Made by a program: the position numbers and the translations under genes. Shown here piece after piece: positions 1-7,833 of a stretch of DNA of 64,000 nt. Source of the DNA: Kineosporia rhizophila (lineage in GTDB: Bacteria > Actinomycetota > Actinomycetes > Actinomycetales > Kineosporiaceae); assembly GCF_021277265.1 (NCBI RefSeq), contig NZ_JAJSOH010000007.1:124001-188000 (forward strand), given 5' to 3'. The first letter of the stretch is position 1; each line of letters begins with the position of its first letter. The notes under the pieces are model-generated. The model had not been told where the DNA came from, did not search any database, and saw only the letters and a list, made by a program, of their open reading frames with translations.

Positions 1-347
1 ACCCCGAACTCGCCCTGGGGCCCGACCGTGAACCAGTAGCTCATCGACCAGCGCACCTCGCCCGCCTCGAAGTACCAGCCCACCCCGTCGACGAAAACCG
101 GCAGGTCGGGCTCCAGCCACTTGGGCCCGCCGTTGTACTCGGACGAGGGCGGCAGCAGCAGGCCGCCCCAGCGCTGGTGGAAGGCGGCGATCCGGTCCAC
201 CACGTCGGTGGGCACGTCCTGCTCCAGCCACCACTGCCGGACCTCGTCCACCGGCCGTACGTCGATCTTCACACCGTTGCCGGCCAGGAACGACCGGGCC
301 CGGCGGGTGAGGCCGGAAGGCTGCACTCCACTGAGGTTCAGTTGCAC
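1..347 (-). CDS. Hypothetical protein (N-terminal part, cut by window edge)
   Basis: Only the first ~115 residues are visible; the gene runs off the left edge. The GTG start is chosen because a TAAAGT -10 box (356-361, minus strand) ends 8 bases before it, the leaderless layout seen at many genes here. The visible part is soluble with no signal peptide. It contains WWLEQDVP near residue 33, a segment reading IAAFHQRWGG, and tryptophan-rich stretches (KWLEPD, GWYFEAGEVRW). The helix followed by a RWGG turn faintly recalls SUKH/SMI1-KNR4 proteins, but no family can be assigned with confidence. It is divergent from the downstream acetyltransferase. Confidence 0.6.
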   Translation of the reverse strand, partial: MQLNLSGVQPSGLTRRARSFLAGNGVKIDVRPVDEVRQWWLEQDVPTDVVDRIAAFHQRWGGLLLPPSSEYNGGPKWLEPDLPVFVDGVGWYFEAGEVRWSMSYWFTVGPQGEFG

Positions 348-402
348 GAGAGCTGACTTTATGACGTCGCCGTGGAGAGCCGGCAACGGCTACCGTCGGT
401 TC

Positions 403-933
403 ATGCTGCGTACCGCGACGGCCGAGGACATCCCCGCGACGGAAGAGCTGATGCGGGCCTCGGTGCTGGGGCTCTTCCCCGATTTTCACGATCCGGCCGA
501 GACCGGGGCGGCTGCCCGGTTCATCACCGACCTCGACCGGGACCTGGTCGCCGACGGTACCTACTACGTGATCGAGGAGCAGGGCGAGCTCGTGGCCTGC
601 GGGGGCTGGAGCCGGCGGGCCAAGCTGCACACCGGCACCGGGCACACGCACGACGACGATGCCCGCCTGCTCGACCCGGCCACTGAGCCTGCCCGTGTGA
701 GGGCGATGTTCGTGCGCCCGGACCGGACCCGCCGAGGCCTGGCCCGGCAGATCCTGGCGGCGGCCGAGTCGGCCGCCCAGGCCGAGGGATTCGCCGAGCT
801 CGTGCTGATGGCCACCCGTCCGGGCGTGCCGCTGTACCGCGCTCTGGGGTTCGTGGTGGTGGAGGAGACCTCGTTCGCCACGCCCAACGGGGTGCGGCTG
901 GAGTGCACGGTGATGCACAAGCCGATCGGGTGA
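403..933 (+). CDS. GNAT family N-acetyltransferase
   Basis: This is a 176-residue single-domain GNAT enzyme that would move an acetyl group from acetyl-CoA to an unknown amine. The acetyl-CoA pyrophosphate-binding motif A is visible as FVRPDRTRRGLA (about residues 103-114), and the C-terminal YRALGF motif lies at 145-150. A His/Asp-rich loop (HTGTGHTHDDDA, 76-87) precedes motif A. The ATG is chosen over upstream in-frame codons because a TACCGT -10 box (391-396) ends six bases before it and upstream codons do not look like protein. It sits 18 bases before a DUF4253 gene on the same strand. The substrate is not predictable. Confidence 0.85.
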   Translation: MLRTATAEDIPATEELMRASVLGLFPDFHDPAETGAAARFITDLDRDLVADGTYYVIEEQGELVACGGWSRRAKLHTGTGHTHDDDARLLDPATEPARVRAMFVRPDRTRRGLARQILAAAESAAQAEGFAELVLMATRPGVPLYRALGFVVVEETSFATPNGVRLECTVMHKPIG

Positions 934-951
934 GCCCCTATGCTCGCGCGC

Positions 952-1698
952 ATGCCTTCCGGTCTTCCGCCTGAGCTGCAAGAACTCTTGTCAGCCCGGC
1001 ATTCGGCGTTCTGGGTGAGTCAGGGGCCGGCCACCGTTCAGCTCTGGCGCTCGCTCCGGGCCGACCGCCTTCGCACCGGCCTGGTTCCGATCCTGCTGGA
1101 GAGCGACGACCACGACGTAGACCGTCCGTGGGACACCGGCGAGCTGGCGCCGGGCGACATGAGCAGTCCCGAAGAGCACGACGCGGCTACTCTGCTGGCG
1201 CAGTGGTGGGACGAGTACTCCGAAACCGATGAGGACGACGAGGACGACGAGCTGACGGCTCCTTTTGGACGTCGGTGGCCGGGTCTCGTGCCCTCGCAGG
1301 TCTTGTCGGTGGATCCGGAAGAGCAGGCGGACCGCTGTGCGGTCCAGATGCTGGCCGAGAAGCCGCATCTGCGGCTGGGACTGGTGGCGGCCGAGCGCAG
1401 TGCTGATGCTCCGTCGGTCACGGGCTGGCAGGGCCCGGCCAACTACATCGACGACACGGCCCAGGTCTCGGCCGTTCTGCGCTCGTGGGAGGACCGGTTC
1501 GGGGCGCGACTGGTCGGGATGGGGTTCGCCGATCTCTATGTGAGCGTGCCCGCCCCGCCCGCCAGTCGCGCCGAGGCACTGCCGATCGCTGCGGAGCACT
1601 TCGCGTTGTGCCCCGACAACATCGGGCAGATGGACGGTCTGGCTGCCTACGCAGACGGGCTGGTCGGGGAGTCGCTCTGGTCGTTCTGGTGGGACTGA
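952..1698 (+). CDS. DUF4253 domain-containing protein
   Basis: The protein is 248 residues long. Its C-terminal half matches the DUF4253 pattern: a domain with FGARLVGMGFADLYVSV, then the hallmark CPDNIGQMDG..AYADGL and a terminal SLWSFWWD. The N-terminal half carries an acidic linker (ETDEDDEDDE). There is no signal peptide or membrane segment, so it should be cytoplasmic. The function of the family is unknown. An ATG four codons upstream lies inside TATGCT (939-944), which instead looks like the -10 box, so the second ATG, seven bases further on, is preferred as a leaderless start. It converges on the large membrane-protein gene with a 4-base gap. Confidence 0.8.
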   Translation: MPSGLPPELQELLSARHSAFWVSQGPATVQLWRSLRADRLRTGLVPILLESDDHDVDRPWDTGELAPGDMSSPEEHDAATLLAQWWDEYSETDEDDEDDELTAPFGRRWPGLVPSQVLSVDPEEQADRCAVQMLAEKPHLRLGLVAAERSADAPSVTGWQGPANYIDDTAQVSAVLRSWEDRFGARLVGMGFADLYVSVPAPPASRAEALPIAAEHFALCPDNIGQMDGLAAYADGLVGESLWSFWWD

Positions 1699-1702
1699 GA
1701 TT

Positions 1703-4700
1703 TCAGCGGAGGGCGGCCAGCCGGGAACGAACGGTGCGCAGTTGGGCCAGGCGGCGTTCGTAGCCGCCGCCCAGCACCAGCAGCGCCAGCCCGACGATCG
1801 CGGCCCAGGCCCACAGCGGCACTGCCTGACCGACTTCCTGCAGCCAGGGCCCGATCAGAATCAACGCCTGGGCCGCCAGCGTTACCGCTCCGCCGATCAG
1901 AGGGGCCTGCATCCGCTTGACCGCACCCGCCGCGACGGCCAAGGCCGCTGCGACAAGGACCAGAACGGGCCGGAAGAGGGGGCTTTCGGCCTCACTGAGG
2001 GTGGCCAGGAAGCTGGGGCTGAGCAGGAGCAGCAGGCCGGGCCCGACGGTGGGCCAGGAGTGCGCAATGTCGGGCGCGGGCGTGCTCTTCTCGAGGTGCT
2101 GGAACCGGTTGAGCCCGAACGTCAGCAGGATCAGCGCGGCCGGGACGGTCCAGGCTTCCAGGGCCGTCAGTGGGATCTGGCGGCCCTGCATCGGGGCCAG
2201 TTCGTCCAGGCGGTGCATGGTGCGCAGCAGGGCGGTCGCGACGGCGATGACCATGCCGGTCAATACCAGGGCGCGGGCGAGACCGGGCCGGGTGAGCCGA
2301 CCGCTGCGCTGGGCGTAGAGCGTGCCCGCCACCAGGAGCCCACCCATCGTCATGAGCAGGATGGGCCGCCAGATCTCGTCGCGGACGCCGACGGCCAGCA
2401 CACTGGGCACCACGCCGATCAGCAGCGGGCGGGCCAGCACGCCGAGATCCTGGTACCACTGCGGATACGAGCTGGGCTTCGATGTGGCTGTGAGAGAGGG
2501 GTTTCGGCGGTGGGCCCAGAGCTGGACCGCCAGCAGGGCGAGGGCCGGCGGCACGGTGTAGGCCTCGACCACCTGCACACCCGCATCGGCCAGGCGCAGC
2601 CACGAGGAGCCGGCCAGCAGCAGCCCGGCCAGCCAGCCGATCTCGCTGCGGTCGGGGTTCAAGGCGATCGCCGAGGCCGAGACGCCGAGAATGAGCAGGG
2701 TCAGCCAGACCCGCTCGGTGTCGGCGTCTCCGCTCAGGGTCACCGAGACGGCGATCAGACCGGCTGCCAGCAGACCGATTTCGGCGCCGATCCGACGCTG
2801 TTTCCAGCGGGGGGCGTCGGCCCGGTCGCTGACCAGGCCAACGGTGACGGCCGCAGTGCCCACGGCGGTCGAGAGCGACCAGATCAGGCCGTTCGAGATG
2901 GTGTCCGGGTTCCAGACCTCGGCGCAGGTGGCGGCCAGGAAACCGAGCAGGGGAGTGCTCAGGCCGGCGAACAGTTGCGGCAGCTGCGGATAGGCGGTCG
3001 CGAGGGCGGCCCGGATGAACAGTACGCCGCTCAGGGCGATGACCAGGGCGACCAGGATCAGGGCGGGCCGGGTGACGGCCGGTAGTTGGTCGGGGTCGGA
3101 AACGGCGGTGAAGTAGCCGATTCCGAGTGCCACGAGACCGGGTGCGGTGGCGATCAGCCGGTCGAGAGGGCTCCAGTCGGCCCGGCCCGGGCGCCGGGGG
3201 ATCGGCAGGCGGGCAATCGTGAGCAGTGCTGCCACCCCCGAACCGCTGATCAGAGCGGTCCAGATCACGGACGTCCTCTGGTCGGCTCCGAGCTGTTCGA
3301 TCAGGACGGCCAGGGCGACCGGGAACAGAATGGCCGCCAGCAGGGCCAGGGCGGCGCGGCCGATCCGGGTGTTCTCGTCGGTGCCGGGGAAGCGGCGTCG
3401 GGCTCCCAGCACCGCTACCGCGGCGAGCAGCGTGACGGCGCCCGGCAGTTGCTCGGTGCCCCAGGCCAGGATCACCGCGAGCGTGCCGGTGAGGACGGCG
3501 GCGGTCCAGGTCAGTGAGGGCTGCCACCTGCGCAGGGCCAGCGCGACCGCAACGAACGAAAGGACGAGTAGCGCGGCGACGCCGGCGGCAACGGGGGCTG
3601 CGGGGGTGAGGGCCACCAGAACGACTGCGGACGCCGCGAGGGGGAGCGGAAGGCGGTTGAGCAGCCGGTGCACTCGTTTGGGCCAGGGGCCCGAGGGCCA
3701 GGCCTGGCCGCGGCCGACCACCCAGCTGACCACGATGATCACGGCCAGGGCGGCCAGGACGCTCAGCCAGTGACGGGTGAGGTCGGGCTGCTGGGCGCCG
3801 ATGTCGCCCAGTCTGGTGCCCGCGTCGTGGGCGCGGGCGCTGGTGGGGATCGGGCGCAGGAGGTGCCAGGCGGTCAGGGTCAGGGTGGGCAGGGCGATCA
3901 GGCCGTAGGTGGCGAGGGCGCCGATGGCGGCCGCGGTGCGGCGCAGGGCTGCCTCGGGGTGGGGCCTGAGGAAGGTGAAGGGGATCAGCAGCAGGCCGGC
4001 CTCGACGACGACCGGGATGAGCGTGGTCACGCCGTGCAGCGAGAGTGCTTCGGCGACGGCGCCGCCACCCACCGCGGCGGCCGCGACGATCGAGACGCCG
4101 GCGGCCAGGGACCAGGCCCGGTTGAGTGCGTGAGGGCTGGGCGGCGGGCTCGCGTTGGTGGGTTGCGGCTTGTTTGAGGACGGCGTGTGGGCCAGAGGGC
4201 GGTCGGCCCAGGTCTGTGCGGCGAGGGCTGCGGTGACGGCGACTGCTCCGAGAGCTGCGGTGGTGAGCTCGGGCAGACCCAGCCAGGACGGCACGGTGGC
4301 GGCGGCCAGCATGAGCGCGGCCGTGATCCGCGCGATGATGCGCTCGTTCTGCCAGGTCGGCGGCAGGGTGCGGCGGCAGAGGGTGACCAGGGCGCCGGCG
4401 ATCAGGCCGAGCTGCCAGGTGTCGACGAGGTCGTGGGTGAGCTGGGCGGTCAGGAAGTAGGCGCCCAGCGGTAGCAGGAGGGCGCTGGCGTGGGTGCCCG
4501 CGCGCACCTTGGTGGTCCGGCCCCAGGTCTCGAGCAGCAGGCCCACCACCACCAGGGCGCTGCCGGTGTAGAGCACCACGTCGGGCTCGTCGGCGCCGAG
4601 GAGCCCGGTGCTGCGGACGGCCCAGGTGTCACCGAGCACCAGGACGACGGCCAGGGCCCCGACTGCTTCGGCGGTCTCGGGCAGGCGCGGTCGCAGCCAG

Positions 4701-5260
4701 GTGGCGGTGCCGAGGGCGGCCAGGGTGACCCCACCGATCACGGCCGCCCGGCCGGCCAGGGGCATGCTCTGCCAGGAGAAGATCAGGAACCCGATGGCGG
4801 CCACGGCCAGCAGCAGGGCGCCCGCGCCGACCAGGATCGTGTTGACGCTGAGCCAGGACGGGGTGGCGCGTTCGGGACCGCGGTCGGGCCAGGGCGGCTG
4901 GACCGGGCCGGGCGGTGGTGGTGGGCTGGGGACGGGCGGTGCGCCGGGGCTGGGAGCCGCGCTCGCCGGCGTCCTCAGTTCTGCTCTTGGCTCTGTTCTT
5001 GCTCGGGCCGCCTGCGCACGCAGGAACTGCAGCGCCACTTCGCGTTGGTCGAGGGCCTCGGCGGCGACCCGGCTCATCGTCTGCACCCGGGCCGCCTCGG
5101 GCCCGGACAGGTCGATCCCGCAGACCGGGCACCGGGGGCCGGTCAGTGCGGCCGCGCAGTTGGGGCAACGCGAGAGGTCCACGAGCAGGCGGCGCAGTTC
5201 TGGGAGCGCGCCGATCACCCTTGGGCCCGGACCGGGCTGTCCCCCCACGTCGAAACTCAT
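1703..5260 (-). CDS. SCO7613-like polytopic membrane protein with zinc ribbon
   Basis: This 1185-residue protein starts with a four-cysteine zinc ribbon (CPNC at 32-35, CPVCG at 44-48), followed by a short helical region and a proline-rich linker (about 95-130). The rest is almost entirely hydrophobic helices, roughly 30 membrane segments, ending in a basic tail (RRLAQLRTVRSRLAALR). The layout matches actinobacterial proteins annotated as SCO7613 C-terminal domain-containing membrane proteins, whose function is unknown. The ATG has an AATAAT -10 box six bases upstream (5267-5272, minus strand), so it is probably leaderless. No catalytic motif is visible. Confidence 0.8.
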   Translation of the reverse strand: MSFDVGGQPGPGPRVIGALPELRRLLVDLSRCPNCAAALTGPRCPVCGIDLSGPEAARVQTMSRVAAEALDQREVALQFLRAQAARARTEPRAELRTPASAAPSPGAPPVPSPPPPPGPVQPPWPDRGPERATPSWLSVNTILVGAGALLLAVAAIGFLIFSWQSMPLAGRAAVIGGVTLAALGTATWLRPRLPETAEAVGALAVVLVLGDTWAVRSTGLLGADEPDVVLYTGSALVVVGLLLETWGRTTKVRAGTHASALLLPLGAYFLTAQLTHDLVDTWQLGLIAGALVTLCRRTLPPTWQNERIIARITAALMLAAATVPSWLGLPELTTAALGAVAVTAALAAQTWADRPLAHTPSSNKPQPTNASPPPSPHALNRAWSLAAGVSIVAAAAVGGGAVAEALSLHGVTTLIPVVVEAGLLLIPFTFLRPHPEAALRRTAAAIGALATYGLIALPTLTLTAWHLLRPIPTSARAHDAGTRLGDIGAQQPDLTRHWLSVLAALAVIIVVSWVVGRGQAWPSGPWPKRVHRLLNRLPLPLAASAVVLVALTPAAPVAAGVAALLVLSFVAVALALRRWQPSLTWTAAVLTGTLAVILAWGTEQLPGAVTLLAAVAVLGARRRFPGTDENTRIGRAALALLAAILFPVALAVLIEQLGADQRTSVIWTALISGSGVAALLTIARLPIPRRPGRADWSPLDRLIATAPGLVALGIGYFTAVSDPDQLPAVTRPALILVALVIALSGVLFIRAALATAYPQLPQLFAGLSTPLLGFLAATCAEVWNPDTISNGLIWSLSTAVGTAAVTVGLVSDRADAPRWKQRRIGAEIGLLAAGLIAVSVTLSGDADTERVWLTLLILGVSASAIALNPDRSEIGWLAGLLLAGSSWLRLADAGVQVVEAYTVPPALALLAVQLWAHRRNPSLTATSKPSSYPQWYQDLGVLARPLLIGVVPSVLAVGVRDEIWRPILLMTMGGLLVAGTLYAQRSGRLTRPGLARALVLTGMVIAVATALLRTMHRLDELAPMQGRQIPLTALEAWTVPAALILLTFGLNRFQHLEKSTPAPDIAHSWPTVGPGLLLLLSPSFLATLSEAESPLFRPVLVLVAAALAVAAGAVKRMQAPLIGGAVTLAAQALILIGPWLQEVGQAVPLWAWAAIVGLALLVLGGGYERRLAQLRTVRSRLAALR

Positions 5261-5276
5261 GCGGTGATTATTGCGA

Positions 5277-5708
5277 TCACTCCGTCTGCGCGGTCAGCCC
5301 GGCCTTCTCGATCGCCGCCACGGCCGCTGCCTCGTCGTTGTCCGAGGAGTCGCCGGTGATGCCTACCGCCCCGATCAGCGCACCCTCGGCGTCGCGCACC
5401 AGTACCCCGCCGGGCACCGGGATCAGGGCGCCGCCGACGGCCGAGGTGACCGCGGCGACGAAGTACGGCTGGTTCTCGGCCCGGGCCATCAGGGCCCGGG
5501 AGCCCAGCCCCATCGAGATCGCACCGTGGGCCTTGCCGAAGGCGATGTCGAAGCGCCGGTTCGACGCGCCGTCCTCCCTTTCGGCGGCCAGCACGTGCCC
5601 TCCGGCGTCGAGCACCACGACCGTGAGCGGTTGCAGGCCGGCCTCGCGGGCGTGGGCCCGGGCAGCGGCGATGATCGTGCGGGCGGTTTCCAGGGGCAGT
5701 GCGGTCAT
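5277..5708 (-). CDS. GlcG/HbpS family heme-binding protein
   Basis: The 143-residue protein fits the GlcG/HbpS/PduO-C fold: LETARTIIAAARAHAREAGL at the N-terminus, VVVLDAGGHVLA, and the glycine-rich GGALIPVPGGVLVRD followed by GAVGITGDSSDNDE. Members bind heme or cobalamin-like cofactors, or are associated with glycolate or diol metabolism. It has no signal peptide, unlike secreted HbpS. A CATAAT -10 box (5716-5721, minus strand) lies seven bases before the ATG, which points to a leaderless transcript. The stop lies 16 bases before the next gene on the same strand, so read-through into it is possible. The ligand is not deducible from sequence. Confidence 0.85.
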   Translation of the reverse strand: MTALPLETARTIIAAARAHAREAGLQPLTVVVLDAGGHVLAAEREDGASNRRFDIAFGKAHGAISMGLGSRALMARAENQPYFVAAVTSAVGGALIPVPGGVLVRDAEGALIGAVGITGDSSDNDEAAAVAAIEKAGLTAQTE

Positions 5709-5775
5709 GTCCGGAATTATGTAACTATGGGCGCGCGCTCACCATCGATTTTGTGATCGGAAGGCGGCCAACGGC

Positions 5776-6639
5776 ATGGGGTCCACCTCACCAGAAGCAC
5801 TCACGGCCGCCCTGAGGGCAGATCCGGTGCCAGGAGCCGGTCCGGTGCACTGTGCCACGGTGGAGGTCGACGGGCGGCGGGTCGCCGTGGTCAGTCTCGG
5901 CCGGCCGGAGCGTCACAATGCGCTCGACCTGGCCGCCTGGCACGAGATCGCCCGTCTGGCGGGCGAATTTGCCCAGGACCGGGCGCTGCGGGCGGTCGTG
6001 GTGCGAGGCTGCGGTGGGCGGGCGTTCAGTGCGGGGGCCGACATTGCCGAGTTCCCGTCCCGCCGGATCGGCGCCGGAGTGGCCGACGGCTACAACGAAT
6101 CGGTCGCCCGGGCGCTGGCTTCCGCCGCTGCCGTGCCGGTTCCGGTGATCGCGATGGTGCAGGGGCTGGCCGTTGGTGGCGGCTGCGAGCTGGCCGCGGC
6201 CTGTGACGTGCGCCTGGCCACGGTCGGCTCGCGCTTCGGCATTCCGGCCACCCGCTTGGGAGTCACCCTGGGCCTGACCGAGACCCGGGCCGTGAGCCGG
6301 GCGATCGGCGCCGCGAACCTGAAATATCTTCTGTTCAGCGGTGCTCTGATCGATGCGCGGCAGGCCCTGGCCTGGGGGCTGGTGCAGCAGGTGGTCGAGG
6401 AGGAGGGCGTCGTGGAGGTCACCGCTGCCCTGGTGCAGTCGATCTGCCTGGGCTCCGAGGTCAGTGTGCGGGCGGCCAAGCAGGTCACCGACCTGGCCGG
6501 GGCCGATCCGTCGGCCACCGAGCAGCACGAACTGCTGCGCGCGCTGCACGAAGAGGCCTATGACGGGCCGGATCTGCGCGAGGGCGTGGCGGCCTTCACC
6601 GAGCGCCGGCCGCCGGTGTTCCGGGCCGGAAGGTCGTAG
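5776..6639 (+). CDS. Enoyl-CoA hydratase/isomerase (crotonase) family protein
   Basis: The 287-residue protein has the crotonase fold. The oxyanion-hole segment FSAGADI is at 84-90 and the second segment GGGCELA at 134-140 retains one of the two hydratase glutamates (E138). The second glutamate, normally in a PE(I/L) motif about 20 residues later, is replaced: the sequence reads FGIPATRLG. Classical hydratase chemistry is therefore doubtful, and isomerase, hydrolase or decarboxylase activity is possible. An N-terminal extension of about 20 residues precedes the domain. The stop lies two bases before the CoA-transferase start, so the two form an operon for acyl-CoA metabolism. Confidence 0.85.
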   Translation: MGSTSPEALTAALRADPVPGAGPVHCATVEVDGRRVAVVSLGRPERHNALDLAAWHEIARLAGEFAQDRALRAVVVRGCGGRAFSAGADIAEFPSRRIGAGVADGYNESVARALASAAAVPVPVIAMVQGLAVGGGCELAAACDVRLATVGSRFGIPATRLGVTLGLTETRAVSRAIGAANLKYLLFSGALIDARQALAWGLVQQVVEEEGVVEVTAALVQSICLGSEVSVRAAKQVTDLAGADPSATEQHELLRALHEEAYDGPDLREGVAAFTERRPPVFRAGRS

Positions 6640-6641
6640 CG

Positions 6642-7833
6642 GTGGCGGCCCTGACCGGCCTGAAAGTGCTGGATCTGAGCCGTTACCTGTCCGGGCCCAC
6701 GCTCACCATGCTGCTGGCCGACCTGGGCGCCGACGTGATCAAGGTGGAGGCCCTGCCGGCCGGCGACCCGGCCCGGGAGTCCGGGCCGTTCCACGGCGAC
6801 GAGAGCGTGTACTACATGGCCTCCAATCGCAACAAGCGTTCGCTGGCGGTCGATCTGCGCTCGCCCCGAAGGCATCGACCTGGTGCGTGAGCTGGCCGAT
6901 CGTAGCGATGTGTTCGTGCAGAACTTCCGCCCGGGCACGGCCGCCCGGATGGGCCTGGGGTCCGAGGTGCTGCGGGAGCGTAACGAGCGGCTGATCTACG
7001 TGGACATCAGCGGTTTCGGTCAGCGCCCACCCGGTCAGGCCCTGCCCGGGTTCGACCAGACCGCGCAGGCCATGTCCGGGCTGATGAGTGTCACCGGCAC
7101 CGAGCAGACCGGCCCGCTGCGGGTCGGTATCGCGGTCAGTGACTCGGCCACCGGGGTTTTCGCGGCGGTGGGTGTGCTTGCGGCGTTGCACGAGCGTGAG
7201 CGCACGGGTCGGGGAGCGGTGGTCGAGTCGTCGCTGATGGAGTCGACGCTGACGCTGATGTCGTACCAGGCGCAGAAGTATCTCAGTCTCGGCGTCGTGC
7301 CCATCCAGGACGGCAACGACCATCCGATCATCTTCCCTCAGGGCACCTTTCGCACTCGGTCCGGTTCGATCACCCTGGCCTGCGGCAACGACCGGATGTG
7401 GCGGCGTCTGTGCGGTGTGCTCGACCTGGAAGAGCTGGTGGGGCAGCCGGAATATGCCGACAATGCTGCGCGGATGGCCAACCGGGGGCAGTTGCGGCGG
7501 CTGATCGAGCAGCGTCTGGCCGCCCGGCCCGCCGAGGAGTGGATCGAGCTGGCCAATCAGGCGGGGGTGCCGTGCGGTCCGGTGCTCGACGTGGGGGAGG
7601 CGCTCGATCATCCGGTCACCGCCGGACTGGACATGGTGCAGACGGTGCAGCACGAATCCCTGGGCGAGATGCGGGTTCTGGGGCAGGCGGTCAAGGTCGA
7701 GGGCAGTGAGCAGGGCTGGCTGCGGCACCCGGCGCCGGTGCTGGGGCAGCACACCGCCGAGATCCTGGGCGAGCTGGGGCTCGACGGTGACCGGATTGAA
7801 GCCTTGCGGCAGGCCGGGGTGGTGGCGGGTTAG
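6642..7833 (+). pseudogene. CaiB/BaiF family III CoA-transferase, frameshifted
   Basis: The reading frame begins at GTG with [19 protein letters not shown] and [11 protein letters not shown], the typical N-terminus of family III CoA-transferases. It runs to SLAVDLRSP, then goes out of frame at a run of four Cs (6864-6867). Removing one C restores [26 protein letters not shown], and the rest of the family continues to the stop (DISGFGQ, CGNDRMW, GEALDHP). The intact protein would have about 396 residues, a normal length. Where many members have the catalytic aspartate, this one appears to read SLMESTL, with Glu. It could be a real inactivating mutation or a base-calling error. The stop overlaps the convergent AfsR-like gene by 4 bp. 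Confidence 0.85.

Noticed and set aside
1742..3085. Long plus-strand open frame (447 codons) over the SCO7613-like gene
   Set aside because: It is the complement of a clear membrane protein and has Gln/Gly/Arg-rich, low-complexity composition typical of antisense frames in GC-rich DNA.
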